In this document: piece after piece, positions 57,801 through 64,000 of the stretch | Layout of the letters: every line of letters begins with the position of its first letter | Position numbering within the stretch: the first letter of the stretch is position 1 | Assembly (NCBI GenBank): GCA_934045905.1 | Contig: OW203767.1 | Span: forward strand, 21,765,073 to 21,829,072 | Direction: 5' to 3' | Origin: Leuctra nigra | Taxonomy: Eukaryota; Arthropoda; Insecta; Plecoptera; Leuctridae | Length of the DNA: 64,000 nt | The notes under the pieces: model-generated | The model's database searches: none | What the model saw: only the letters and a program-made list of their open reading frames with translations | What the model was told of the DNA's origin: nothing | Program-made: the position numbers and the translations under genes

Positions 57801-58991
57801 AATTGCTAATTTGGGGGTGGACGAGGCCGGACGCGTCCCCTTATTCTTTTTTCAGGGTAAACGCCGTCCGCCCACTTATTTTTCATAAGTAAAAATTGTC
57901 TTAAAATTGTGTTCACATCGCGTAAAAAGGCACCAAATTTGGTCCTGAAATGAAAAAAAAATTCCAGGGCTATGCGCCCCGTACCCGCATTATGTTGGGG
58001 GGCCCTCCCCCTAAACCCCCCATTGATTTCGTTAGCAAATTGTTTCCCTGACAACGCCGAACGTCCGCCCACTTATTATTTTACAAATTAATTAATTGTA
58101 CATAATTTTACATACCTTCACTTCACAATCCCATTGCCGACATAATTAGCAGCTTGAGAGTATCGAAGTTGAGTTCTGCTGGCAATTGCAATCCAATAAG
58201 ACAGATCATGTCCTCCACCACACCTTGGAAAGTTCTAAGAAAACAATCTTACCAAATGCGTCAAACAGCAGTGATAATTTCTTTGAATAAATTTGACAGA
58301 TATTTCAAAACATGCATAAAATCCTCGTAATAATATGTCAAAAACTCTTTAAGTTCTTGACAAATTTGTCTGATACTTTTCAAATACAATTAAAATGTTG
58401 GTCCCAATGTCCATGCAAAGTTTAATAAGTTCATCGTTCAAACGATTCCATTTTAATTTTCGACCAATCACAGGATCTCGTTCAAAAACTATACCTGAGA
58501 TCGCTCTTATTACATTAGTGGATGTGCAAAATTTCAGATCGATGGGTTGAACTTTGTAATCTGTAAAATAAATACCACAAGAATAGCAGATATTTGGATG
58601 CGCGTGTAAAAGAAAGCAAAGACTGTTCAATTGCATCTTTTGTATAGGCCTATATAATTTATAATTATAGGTATAATATAATCTTGCCTTTTCATTATAT
58701 TTATTTTGTAATCATTCACTTAGTTCATAAAAAATATCAAAAGTAACGAACTTTGTAATAAAAAGTTTTTGGATGTAAAAACAACTTTAAACTGTTTCCA
58801 TTTCCTACATGAATGCGTTAACTCAAAAATTCGTAAGGTTAAAAAAGTTTTAAAAGTTTCTTTCCAGCCCTGCCCTTATGATTCAAGTTTCTGTGCAGGT
58901 TTCACATTTAGAGCAACTCCTCCAACTGAAGGAGCAGAGAATCCGAGACCTCAGCTCGCAGCTGTACAGAAAGGAGCAGAACTCTTCATGA
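48681..58991 (+). CDS. SPEF1: SPEF1 (CLAMP), calponin-homology microtubule-binding protein
   Basis: Four exons (48681-48810, 49246-49542, 57574-57716, 58899-58991) join in frame to 220 residues, close to the roughly 236 of vertebrate SPEF1. Exons 1-2 encode the SPEF-type CH domain (about residues 18-118): LAWLDTIPLSRQKKNLVKDF, SDGVLMAELLKIYYPKYVDL, HNYAPANSISSKLDNW and LNRKVLTKLN. Exons 3-4 encode a C-terminal coiled coil (QVTVLTDRVSHLEQLLQLKE, then QRIRDLSSQLYRK). Known family proteins bind and bundle microtubules in cilia and flagella, including the axonemal central apparatus. Junctions are GG/GT phase 1, G/GTGAG phase 1 and AGG/GTGAGT phase 0. ATG 48681 (TCAAAATGTCG) was chosen over an in-frame ATG at 48519, which would add a leader foreign to the family. 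The 8-kb second intron holds an antisense Jockey retrotransposon. AATAAA lies at 59109. Confidence 0.88.
49246..49542 (+). CDS. SPEF1: SPEF1 exon 2
   Basis: The acceptor is TTTTCGACAG/TT. It codes most of the CH domain and an acidic linker (DEKSESEPEM, GDDEES). The donor G/GTGAGA at 49543 restores the frame with exon 3. The GTACGT at 49507 is a weaker alternative. Confidence 0.8.
49620..49997. other. SPEF1 intron 2, 5' part
   Basis: A candidate extra exon from 49802 (after TTATTATTTTAG) is open for about 65 codons but adds residues not expected in SPEF1. I treat it as intronic. Retrotransposon sequence starts at 50011. Confidence 0.5.
50159..52051 (-). pseudogene. Jockey ORF2, reverse transcriptase part
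   Basis: The 630-residue frame holds the RT domain with motifs in order: NGKAPGIDEI (about 198), PANYRPISLL (258), QFGFRQKHST (297), FLDVAKAFDRVWH (330), GVPQGSIISPILF (388) and the catalytic FYADD (418). A thumb-like region follows, ending HGNPLISRLADVTS. Ending soon after NPLI, without RNase H, is typical of Jockey. It is in the same frame as the endonuclease part upstream, separated from it only by the stop at 52058. It synthesises element cDNA at the nicked target in intact relatives. Confidence 0.92.
52058..52467 (-). pseudogene. Jockey ORF2, endonuclease C-terminal half
   Basis: An open frame of the APE-like endonuclease, with GGDLNAKHTAWNS (catalytic Asp/Asn), RADVLDIAV and the SSDHNPVLL motif (catalytic Asp/His). 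The frame ends at TAA 52058-52060 and continues without a shift into the RT part. The upstream half is beyond the 920-bp insert. Confidence 0.88.
52476..53395. mobile_element. 920-bp TIR element filled with ATCAAAAAA-type repeats
   Basis: The ends CGAGGGGTGAACAAC and GTTGTTAACCCCTCG are inverted with one mismatch, and AGTGTACAC occurs just inside both. A perfect 8-bp duplication ACGTGGCT flanks it (52468-52475 and 53396-53403). Everything between is an A-rich minisatellite of ATCAAAAA/ATCAAAAAAA units with an AAGTATGTAAATAAAA variant repeated at about 52629, 52776 and 52891. It has no coding capacity. An 8-bp duplication fits hAT, P or Merlin. The ends are not the usual hAT CAG type. Confidence 0.9.
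53396..53726 (-). pseudogene. Jockey ORF2, endonuclease N-terminal half
   Basis: It starts MPAINSINLIIWNANSISSR (Asn motif), has VCETHLNPKD (catalytic Glu) and GGTAIIIDNRVSHYE, and is broken after LRLIAT by the TIR insertion. The start overlaps the end of ORF1 by 14 bases in another frame, as is common in Jockey elements. Without the insert and one target copy, the frame would continue directly into the C-terminal half. Confidence 0.88.
53713..55182 (-). CDS. Jockey ORF1, Gag-like nucleocapsid protein
   Basis: An intact 489-residue frame. The N-terminal 200 residues are polar and Ser-rich, with a basic patch (NKRRRN). A PRE_C2HC-like region at about 205-280 (RSQRFVLRGLPQSAETEDIQ) is followed by three zinc knuckles at 297-351 (CFNCQRVGHTAKFC, CVRCGGVHQVKEC, CCNCNQQHAACYRGC). 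The tail is Pro/Gln-rich, and the last 60 residues include a hydrophobic stretch. ORF1 proteins of this kind coat element RNA in the ribonucleoprotein. ATG 55182 fits the family start. Confidence 0.9.
   Translation of the reverse strand: MSGIYKVWSDEVNRLDAPSAVDNVINISSQPIGASINDFSSSDESDTELMQVESATNEMSLNIVPDGFTMVTGNKRRRNCNDRPSTRSSGSDASGPSSKRVINLVRTQNSFEPLASANDMDTTPMTAETLPDKKYKIPPIVIQNMKSHKALVELLSAVCPEQGAFIIKPGLEVSRVIIRDITSYKLITSALDSTEGIEYYTFPTERTRSQRFVLRGLPQSAETEDIQEELKQQGFNVRSVRQMKMPGDSTRLLPLFECTLVSTSGQAPVDLSQIKRLLYCVVSTEAPRSKKINVIQCFNCQRVGHTAKFCHRQPRCVRCGGVHQVKECKESPETAKCCNCNQQHAACYRGCDVIKAATRHATRARRPQQQDGSSPQHDNRGNTQTQPTPVPRVSLAQPRTFASVLNTQINPEQPSSSNTTALEEAERPPNAIPELVQPVVPQQSTIDWIALINGIAIFIVNMNIHPIITSLASFVPTLLLSVQNRNASD
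55449..55641. repeat. Near-perfect palindrome (193 bp), arms about 90 bp
   Basis: From CAATAGACCACTTTAAAAAT at the left to ATTTTTAAAGTGGCCTATTG at the right, the arms pair with very few mismatches. The tip is AACCCATTACAAGGGG with a 13-base spacer. The left edge overlaps the target duplication of the Jockey element (55442-55455), so the retrotransposon entered at the edge of a pre-existing palindrome. Confidence 0.9.
55642..56028. other. SPEF1 intron 2, nothing recognised
   Basis: AT-rich intron sequence without repeats that I recognise. Confidence 0.4.
56037..56335. mobile_element. hAT-derived element family C, copy 2 (299 bp)
   Basis: The ends CAGTGGTTAATTTG and CAAATTAACCACTG are inverted, with a perfect 8-bp duplication ATTGATTG (56029-56036, 56336-56343). 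The interior is GC-rich (GGGGGCGGACGAGGGCGGAC, GTCCGCCCACTTATT). This best copy defines the family. Confidence 0.9.
56344..56911. other. SPEF1 intron 2, nothing recognised
   Basis: AT-rich intron sequence. No exon-like segment stands out. Confidence 0.4.
56912..57128. mobile_element. TIR element family A, copy 3 (217 bp, best ends)
   Basis: GTACACTTGACAATTCATAA then AACGGTATTTGAAC is inverted at the right (GTTTTATGAATTGTCGAGTG then TAC), so the ends reach about 43 bp. It shows that the shorter ends of copies 1 and 2 have decayed. Confidence 0.85.
57574..57716 (+). CDS. SPEF1: SPEF1 exon 3
   Basis: The acceptor is GTGTTTCACGTGACAG/AG. It codes VMSVPVRSAVNDHVVTG, then KKMVALADYQKKSDLLTDCQ and RQVTVLTDR, the start of the coiled coil. 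The donor is ACAGG/GTGAGT, phase 0. A second acceptor (GTGCCTGTCAG) 22 bases downstream would shift the frame. Confidence 0.75.
57748..57795 (-). repeat. Helitron-like 3' terminus fragment
   Basis: AAAAGGAAAACGCTCTGTAA then CGCATTGATAAGC is a reverse copy of the hairpin end, lying 30 bases after exon 3 of SPEF1. Confidence 0.5.
57801..58090. mobile_element. hAT-derived element family C, copy 3 (decayed ends)
   Basis: The interior follows copies 1 and 2 (AATTTGGGGGTGGACGAGG, ATGCGCCCCGTACCCGCATT, GTCCGCCCACTTATTATT), but both tips are eroded and no duplication is visible. It abuts exon copy B as copy 1 abuts exon copy A. Confidence 0.7.
58116..58223 (-). pseudogene. Duplicated exon, copy B (broken by a stop)
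   Basis: Nearly identical to 41816-41922 (minus), with the same strong donor GAAG/GTATGT, but TGC is replaced by TGA at 58123-58125. Two other replacements (LLL to LQL, KQL to KLL) distinguish the copies. It lies antisense in the last intron of SPEF1. Confidence 0.55.
58240..58580 (-). repeat. Helitron-like family body fragment
   Basis: Words such as GTCCATGCAAAGTTTAATAA and GTGGATGTGCAAAATTTCAG match the body near 39400-39560 and 9060. The order is as in those copies. Confidence 0.4.
58899..58991 (+). CDS. SPEF1: SPEF1 exon 4 (terminal)
   Basis: The acceptor is CAAGTTTCTGTGCAG/GTT. It codes VSHLEQLLQLKEQRIRDLSS, then QLYRKEQNSS and TGA (58989-58991). This is the characteristic SPEF1 C-terminal coiled coil. 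The longer overlapping frame is a shadow. Confidence 0.85.
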   Translation, partial: VSHLEQLLQLKEQRIRDLSSQLYRKEQNSS

Positions 58992-59108
58992 AGTTGACCA
59001 CTCCTTCATCACGACACTTGCGGAGACGCGCTACCGCTCTTCACCGGCTTTCGATGATTTTAGTTGTAAACGACTTATTTTTCACGTTTGAAATATATGA
59101 GCAGTTAG

Positions 59109-59114
59109 AATAAA
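59109..59114 (+). terminator. SPEF1 polyadenylation signal
   Basis: AATAAA 118 bases after the stop codon, the first one downstream on the plus strand. Confidence 0.65.
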
Positions 59115-59369
59115 AAACCATTGTTGTTCATTATCTTCCTCACAGCCTTTTAATCTATTCATAGCTTGCACGAACTTCTTTTGTTGTATATCAGCAATGT
59201 AATATTATTGAATTTACCATCTGAGGACGGACATTTTGTTGGCACGTTGACGGGTCAGATTAATACTTTATTGAGGTAAATCGATGTATTTTTGTAATGT
59301 GAGTGATTTACGTAGCAAATATTTCTCAGTAGCATACAATTTCCCATCAGTAAAATATCGTCAAAAAAG

Positions 59370-59470
59370 CAGAGAGAGAATCACAGCTATTCTGCGTGCC
59401 ATCAAGATGGTAGCAGGCAACAATGAGATGACATCACGTCAAACTATACTCAAAACGTTTTCATTGGCTG
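59370..59470 (+). repeat. Interspersed repeat matching 1035-1110 inverted
   Basis: GCCATCAAGATGGTAGCAGG then CAACAATGAGATGACATCAC matches the reverse complement of 1035-1110. Confidence 0.5.
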
Positions 59471-59479
59471 GATATTGAA

Positions 59480-60880
59480 ATTTTCCAATTTGAATTTGTA
59501 GTGTGATATTTGGTGTTATATTGACTTTACATGTTTATCTTTACCTTTGGATTGATTGGTGATTTAGCTTCCAAAGTTTATGTACTATTCAGGAGTGTGT
59601 ATAAACCATACTAATAGTAATTCATACTGTTGATTAAGTATGCTATGAACACCTGGGTTATTGTCTGTAGTTACCAATTACCATCACAAATGAACCTCGA
59701 CAATTACCATGACAAATTTAGATCCATTCCCAGAGCTTATACCAATTTCCGTTAATAATAGACTAAAACCATACATACATGTAAAGAGACTTTATACACT
59801 TCCAAAATGTCGGTTTTGAAATTACTGACACAGAATGTTCCAGGAAGGAAGTTTTCATGAACAGTGTCTCTCCGGATGCATTTAGGATTTCGAGGAACAA
59901 CCCAATTGCTTTAATTTTCATTCCATTTATATTCAAATTAATTAACGGGTTTTCAAAAATTACCCACTAATTAGAGCACTTACAGCCGGTTTTTCAATAC
60001 TCCGTTAAAACCAGTAGTTAAATTTAAGTGGTCATTTAAGGAATGTCACTGGATTTTGCTATGACAATTGCTAAAATTTTGCAGAACATTGGAAACCTGG
60101 CCCTCACTGTATTTTAGGTGACCAAATATTTCAAATGTATTTTTCAATGGATCGTTACAGCAATAGAAAAGCATTAGAAAACACACAAAAAGCTCCTTTT
60201 TCAGTATTGGAGTTGTAAAAAGTCAACTTGAGCGATAAAAGCTTAGAGGCTTCACTCGAGCTTCAAAATTAACTTGAGCAACTAGATAAAGCTGCTGAAC
60301 GTCATAAATGGAGCATATTTATTTAGATTCTATTCCCCTTCTCTCGTTCACATATAACAGTTTCCTGTTTTCATATTAAATTCCAAATCCGCTCATTTCA
60401 AAAGACCATCATATTTACTCTCTCCTCTCCACTTGTATATCAAACTCTTGAGATTCCAGGCAATAAGGCAGAATCAACACTTGAACTCGTTCATCTCATT
60501 ACAACTCTGCACGCATGCGCAAGGCTGCGGTTGAAATAACAGACATTGTTATGTGCAAGCACGCTTGATCAACAATGAGAAGAAAGCACGTTACGTCAAC
60601 ACACGGCCGAGTGGATGACTTTAGAGTTGAATTCAAGGTGACATTGTTGTGTGGGTTTCGGCCAGACATGTCATCAATCAAAGTTGGTTCAAGAGAATGT
60701 GTTATTAATTTTAAAATACATACAAGTGAGGACGTTTGTAAGAGTTATTTGTATTTTTACTTTGGGACGTGTTTGAACATCTTAATTAGATAATTGAATG
60801 ATTTTAAGCAGGATTGTGATCAGTGGCGAAATATGTTCAATATAACATGAAATAATAAAAAGATAGGTCAGTAGGCGCGA
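59480..60880. other. Intergenic; possible relic of the GGGCC TIR element
   Basis: 59980-60110 (CAGCCGGTTTTTCAATACTC ... TTGGAAACCTGGCCCTCA) may be a decayed relative of 3076-3237. An ORF at 60575-60793 starts MRRKHVTSTHGRVDDFRVEF before a donor-like AAG/GTGACA. I cannot support it as a gene. Confidence 0.3.
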
Positions 60881-60894
60881 AAAGGGGGTAGATC

Positions 60895-61210
60895 GCCCCC
60901 CCCCCCCCCCCCCCCACACACACACACCACCCATTTAACCCTTGCCCCCCGATATCGTTATTTGCTAGAGAGCTTTAAATTCAATAATCGTCCCAGACTC
61001 AATTTTAAAGATTATAAATTAAAAAAGCTGCTGTTAGTAAATGGGGATGGGGCCGATCTAAGTTGCTAATTGGGGCTTAGCCGTGCTTATAGACAAAAGT
61101 AAAAAAGAGAATCGTTTTAGCACCCCAATTTCACTTTTAAAGTGTTACGAAATTAAAACCCGCTCAGCAGGAGGCTAAGCACCCCAGCCCCCCCCCCCCC
61201 CCTCCCCCTG
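60895..61210. repeat. C homopolymer runs
   Basis: About 19 C at 60897 followed by a CA tract, and about 13 C near 61188. No gene seen between them. Confidence 0.8.
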
Positions 61211-61564
61211 GGGTGCCATAACCCCCATGATGATCCTAACGCCCTTGTCGGTCACCGACTGGACACAAACCCTGGACTTTTTAGAGCAGTCTTACTAGAT
61301 CTTCCAAATTAAAGTGAATTTTACTGCGATAATAATTGCTCTTGGGTTACCAAAGAGAAAATGAGAGAGATGAGAGAAAATGGCACCAAGATCCAGATCC
61401 TTATGTCTTTACACTCCAAAGTTTAGATTCCAGAAAAAAAAGAAACTCATATTTTTGTATTGAAATTTTGCTGATTTTGTATGTTTAGGGCTATCATCTA
61501 AAATGACAACTTATACTTGTCGAGTGACATCTTCTCGTCTCAATGTTATTCACGGTGTTTTCAG

Positions 61565-61615
61565 GTGAGATGTGAAGATTGTCACACGAAAACTGCTTAC
61601 ATGATCCTACCGCAG
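61565..61615 (+). CDS. Candidate 51-nt micro-exon, unknown protein
   Basis: TTCACGGTGTTTTCAG precedes VRCEDCHTKTAYMILPQ and a donor CGCAG/GTATTT. Phase 0 on both sides, exactly 17 codons, with a Cys-x-x-Cys pair. No partner exon was identified, so it could be chance or part of a gene extending beyond the window. Confidence 0.3.
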
Positions 61616-61619
61616 GTAT

Positions 61620-62270
61620 TTTCATTCTTGCATTTCAAATGGGTATAGAAATGCGTCTATTTTTTACAGATGTTCTTATTATGTCTTAACTGCATATAAT
61701 TATGGGGCGAAGAACTATAAGACATTCATAAACAATGTATATGTACTTTTTTATGAGTCAAAATGAATGTATTATTTTAATTTTAAACAGTTTTTATGAA
61801 CTTAAAGTATGAATGACAATGCACTCATCCTCATTAAAGTGTTCGCAGATGTCACTTAGAAAGTCGAAGAGCAGGTGAAATAGCGAAGCAAAGAAATTAA
61901 TGATCCTGAATTATCAAATTCAAATATTTATACGTGGATTAATAAGATATATGTCCGAGGACAATCTGGATGTGTCATCAATCTGCCGCCAGGTGGCCCA
62001 GCAATAAAAAATAAAGAAAAAACATAATTAGTCATTCTAGAGTTTACAAATAAGCAAATTCAGTAATTAAATTAATTCAGAAAGGTAAAATGGTTAAGAA
62101 AGTAAACACAAAAAAGGCACAAAATATCGTAATTTCCCACATTTTTAAGTAAACAAGATTAGTTGAGATTTCTCGGCTTTTACTTCATACTAGAATATTA
62201 CGTATCATTGTACCAATTTGAATTGTACTGTATCATGGTCCATGAGTGAAGGGGAATCTACATGAAAAGG
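61620..62270. other. Intergenic, no gene seen
   Basis: AT-rich, with no repeats that I recognise. Confidence 0.35.
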
Positions 62271-62277
62271 CTCTGTT

Positions 62278-62495
62278 TTCTTCTTTAGTGCTTTTAACGT
62301 GGTACTGTTGTGAAACTAAGCAAATGACGACGGATGAATGATTATGATGATGATTAAGAAAGGGGAGGGATGGGGAACCTACTAATCATTTTCCTCCCGA
62401 CTGAGGGAAACCACGGAAAAACCTCAGTCAGGAAGGAACGCCGCTGGTATCGAACTCAAAACCTCCAGAGCGTTCTGCCTGAGCAATCATTTTTC
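62278..62495 (-). mobile_element. tRNA-derived SINE
   Basis: On the minus strand: GATTGCTCAGGCAGAACGC (A box), TGAGTTCGATACCAGCGGC (B box), CTGACTGAGGTTTTTCCGTG, CATTCATCCGTCGTCATTTG and a tail with CAACAGTACCACGTTAAAAG. It has the same order as the SINE at 6050-6310. Confidence 0.75.
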
Positions 62496-62499
62496 ATTT

Positions 62500-64000
62500 T
62501 TATTAATCGCTCCATTTTTGGAGTATTCATCAGCCCAAATAGATAATATCCCTTCTCCTCTTGTGGCACTACAATACTCGCACCAAAACGTTTCTCACAT
62601 TTTTTGCTAGTAGAGATTACACATTCATATCAAGTCTTCTGGACCTACCATCTCGAAAAATCTCAACTTACAAAATCTGACAAGGAGACGCAAAATACCC
62701 CTCTCTCATACTTCAATGCCTGTCCAACAAACTGAGCCATCACTTTTGTCGGTACTGATGGTTAATTACATCGATGGTTATCGGAATTATGTGGATCAGA
62801 GATTCTGAGCCCTTGTAACTTAAGAGTTGTTGAGCCCTGCAAGATGCTTGGTCTCTAGTTCGATTCCAGATAAGGCTATCGATATCGTGGTAATTTGAGA
62901 GTTTTAAAAGCAGAGCGGCCGCGGTAACTCTTTTCATGCAGGGACAATATGCATCGAGTCTTGCAGATGATGGTTTATTGAAATCATATTGAGATGATTG
63001 CAGCTGCTAATTCGGGTTTCTTTGATCTCTGTGGGTGAAATTAAAGGATACGATTTCGTGTTGTTACGTGAAAATTTCTGTCCCGAACATAACTTTTTTA
63101 AAGTTTAATTAGTGTTTGATTTGTTTAAGAGAAAAAAACACTACCCATAAAAATTTTAATTAATTTTGGTGGAGCTTTAGTTTTTAATTTGTAGCGTAAA
63201 AGACGTCATCAAAAAGATGGATGGAATTGTTATAATAAAAAGCACTAAAAAGCAATGTTTCCCAATCAATTTGTATGATTTGATTTGTTATGAACACTTC
63301 AATAACCACTTCAGCAACTATACCATAATTATTATTTTTAAAGCTGGGTTCTTGTTTTACCTCTGAAAGAAAATATGTAAAACGTACACTTACTGATGCT
63401 GGGTTATTTTATTACTGAATTGATGGAAGTGTAATATTATTATGTTATGAACTTTTAAAATCCATTTTCTCTCGTTGAAAATAAGTAAGTGCAGGAGCTG
63501 AATGTACAAAACAAGTTTGCACATAAATATCAATTAAATTTAGTTACCCATTAAAGTCCGGTTAATTATGTAAATATGATAAAGCCCGGTAGTATTACTA
63601 GCCATAATAATGTTATGACAGCTAGTGCAATTGCCAAGTGTCATAACCAATTTACGCATCTTGAATATGATTCCATGAAAAACCGAATTTTCCACGATAT
63701 TTCCTTATACGTTCTTCGGACCAACAACTTATAATTTGATAATTGGTTAATTAAACTATTTAATACGAATTACGCTGCTAATTTTAAGTCATGAAAAGGC
63801 AAGTTAAAGGCATAGGAAATTTTTATGGCTTTACTTTTGCTGGCTTAATTTGGAACCTAATTGGATCACGGAAGTTCCCAGGTGGGCTAAAAGGGGGTGG
63901 TGAGGGGGGGGGGGTGAGATACGATTCGGAAACGTGTAAAACTGTTCATTACACGTGTTATAACTTTTAATGACGCACGGGTAAGTCAACTGATGTAATG
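62500..64000. other. Intergenic; tRNA-like segment near 62800-62880
   Basis: GAGTTGTTGAGCCCTGCAAG and GGTCTCTAGTTCGATTCCAG look like diverged A and B boxes. The rest, including a G run at 63905, shows no gene. Confidence 0.35.

Noticed and set aside
58769..59113. 114-codon plus-strand ORF overlapping the last SPEF1 exon
   Set aside because: The frame differs from the SPEF1 coiled-coil frame and runs through the intron and acceptor. It is a chance ORF.

Overview
The window is eukaryotic nuclear DNA: AT-rich, intron-split genes, no operons, and most of its length is transposable-element sequence. A Jockey-type retrotransposon, many hAT-type insertions with 8-bp target duplications, tRNA-derived SINEs and words such as TAGGTACCTAC suggest an arthropod, probably an insect. 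A hemipteran such as a whitefly is a guess I cannot test here.

Only three host genes are recognised with good support. (1) A SIAH/Seven-in-absentia-like RING ubiquitin-ligase gene on the minus strand (32406-33425). (2) A minus-strand protein with 18 C2H2 zinc fingers (42071-44176), whose coding region lies in one exon behind a spliced 5' leader. (3) A plus-strand SPEF1 gene (calponin-homology microtubule protein of cilia and flagella), reconstructed from four exons between 48681 and 58991 that join to a 220-residue reading frame of the usual family length. Several weaker exon candidates are listed (27649, 36898, 38518, 40493, 41816 with a broken duplicate at 58116, 61565).

Layout. 1-14 kb: SINEs, terminal-inverted-repeat (TIR) elements, Helitron-like copies, a 268-bp tandem array carrying ETS/CRE-like words, and an almost perfect 407-bp palindrome. 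14.1-32.3 kb: a nested stack. A Helitron-like copy is split by a hAT-like element (8-bp duplication ATCATAAT). That element holds a 5'-truncated retrotransposon, whose 3' UTR appears to be split by a 16.2-kb unit with 21-bp inverted ends and kilobase CCAGA/TCTGG minisatellite arrays at both ends, a Foldback-like plan. Inside that unit are further hAT elements, Helitron-like termini in tandem, and one exon-like segment. 32.4-48.6 kb: SIAH-like and zinc-finger genes among TIR elements. 48.7-59.1 kb: SPEF1, whose large intron holds an antisense 5.4-kb Jockey element with a 14-bp target duplication; its endonuclease domain is split by a 920-bp TIR element filled with ATCAAAAAA-type repeats. 59-64 kb: repeats, a SINE and one candidate micro-exon.

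The most notable patterns are the Foldback-like unit, the minisatellite-filled TIR insert in the retrotransposon, and the nesting order that can be read from target duplications. All calls come from reading the sequence by eye; no database search was possible.
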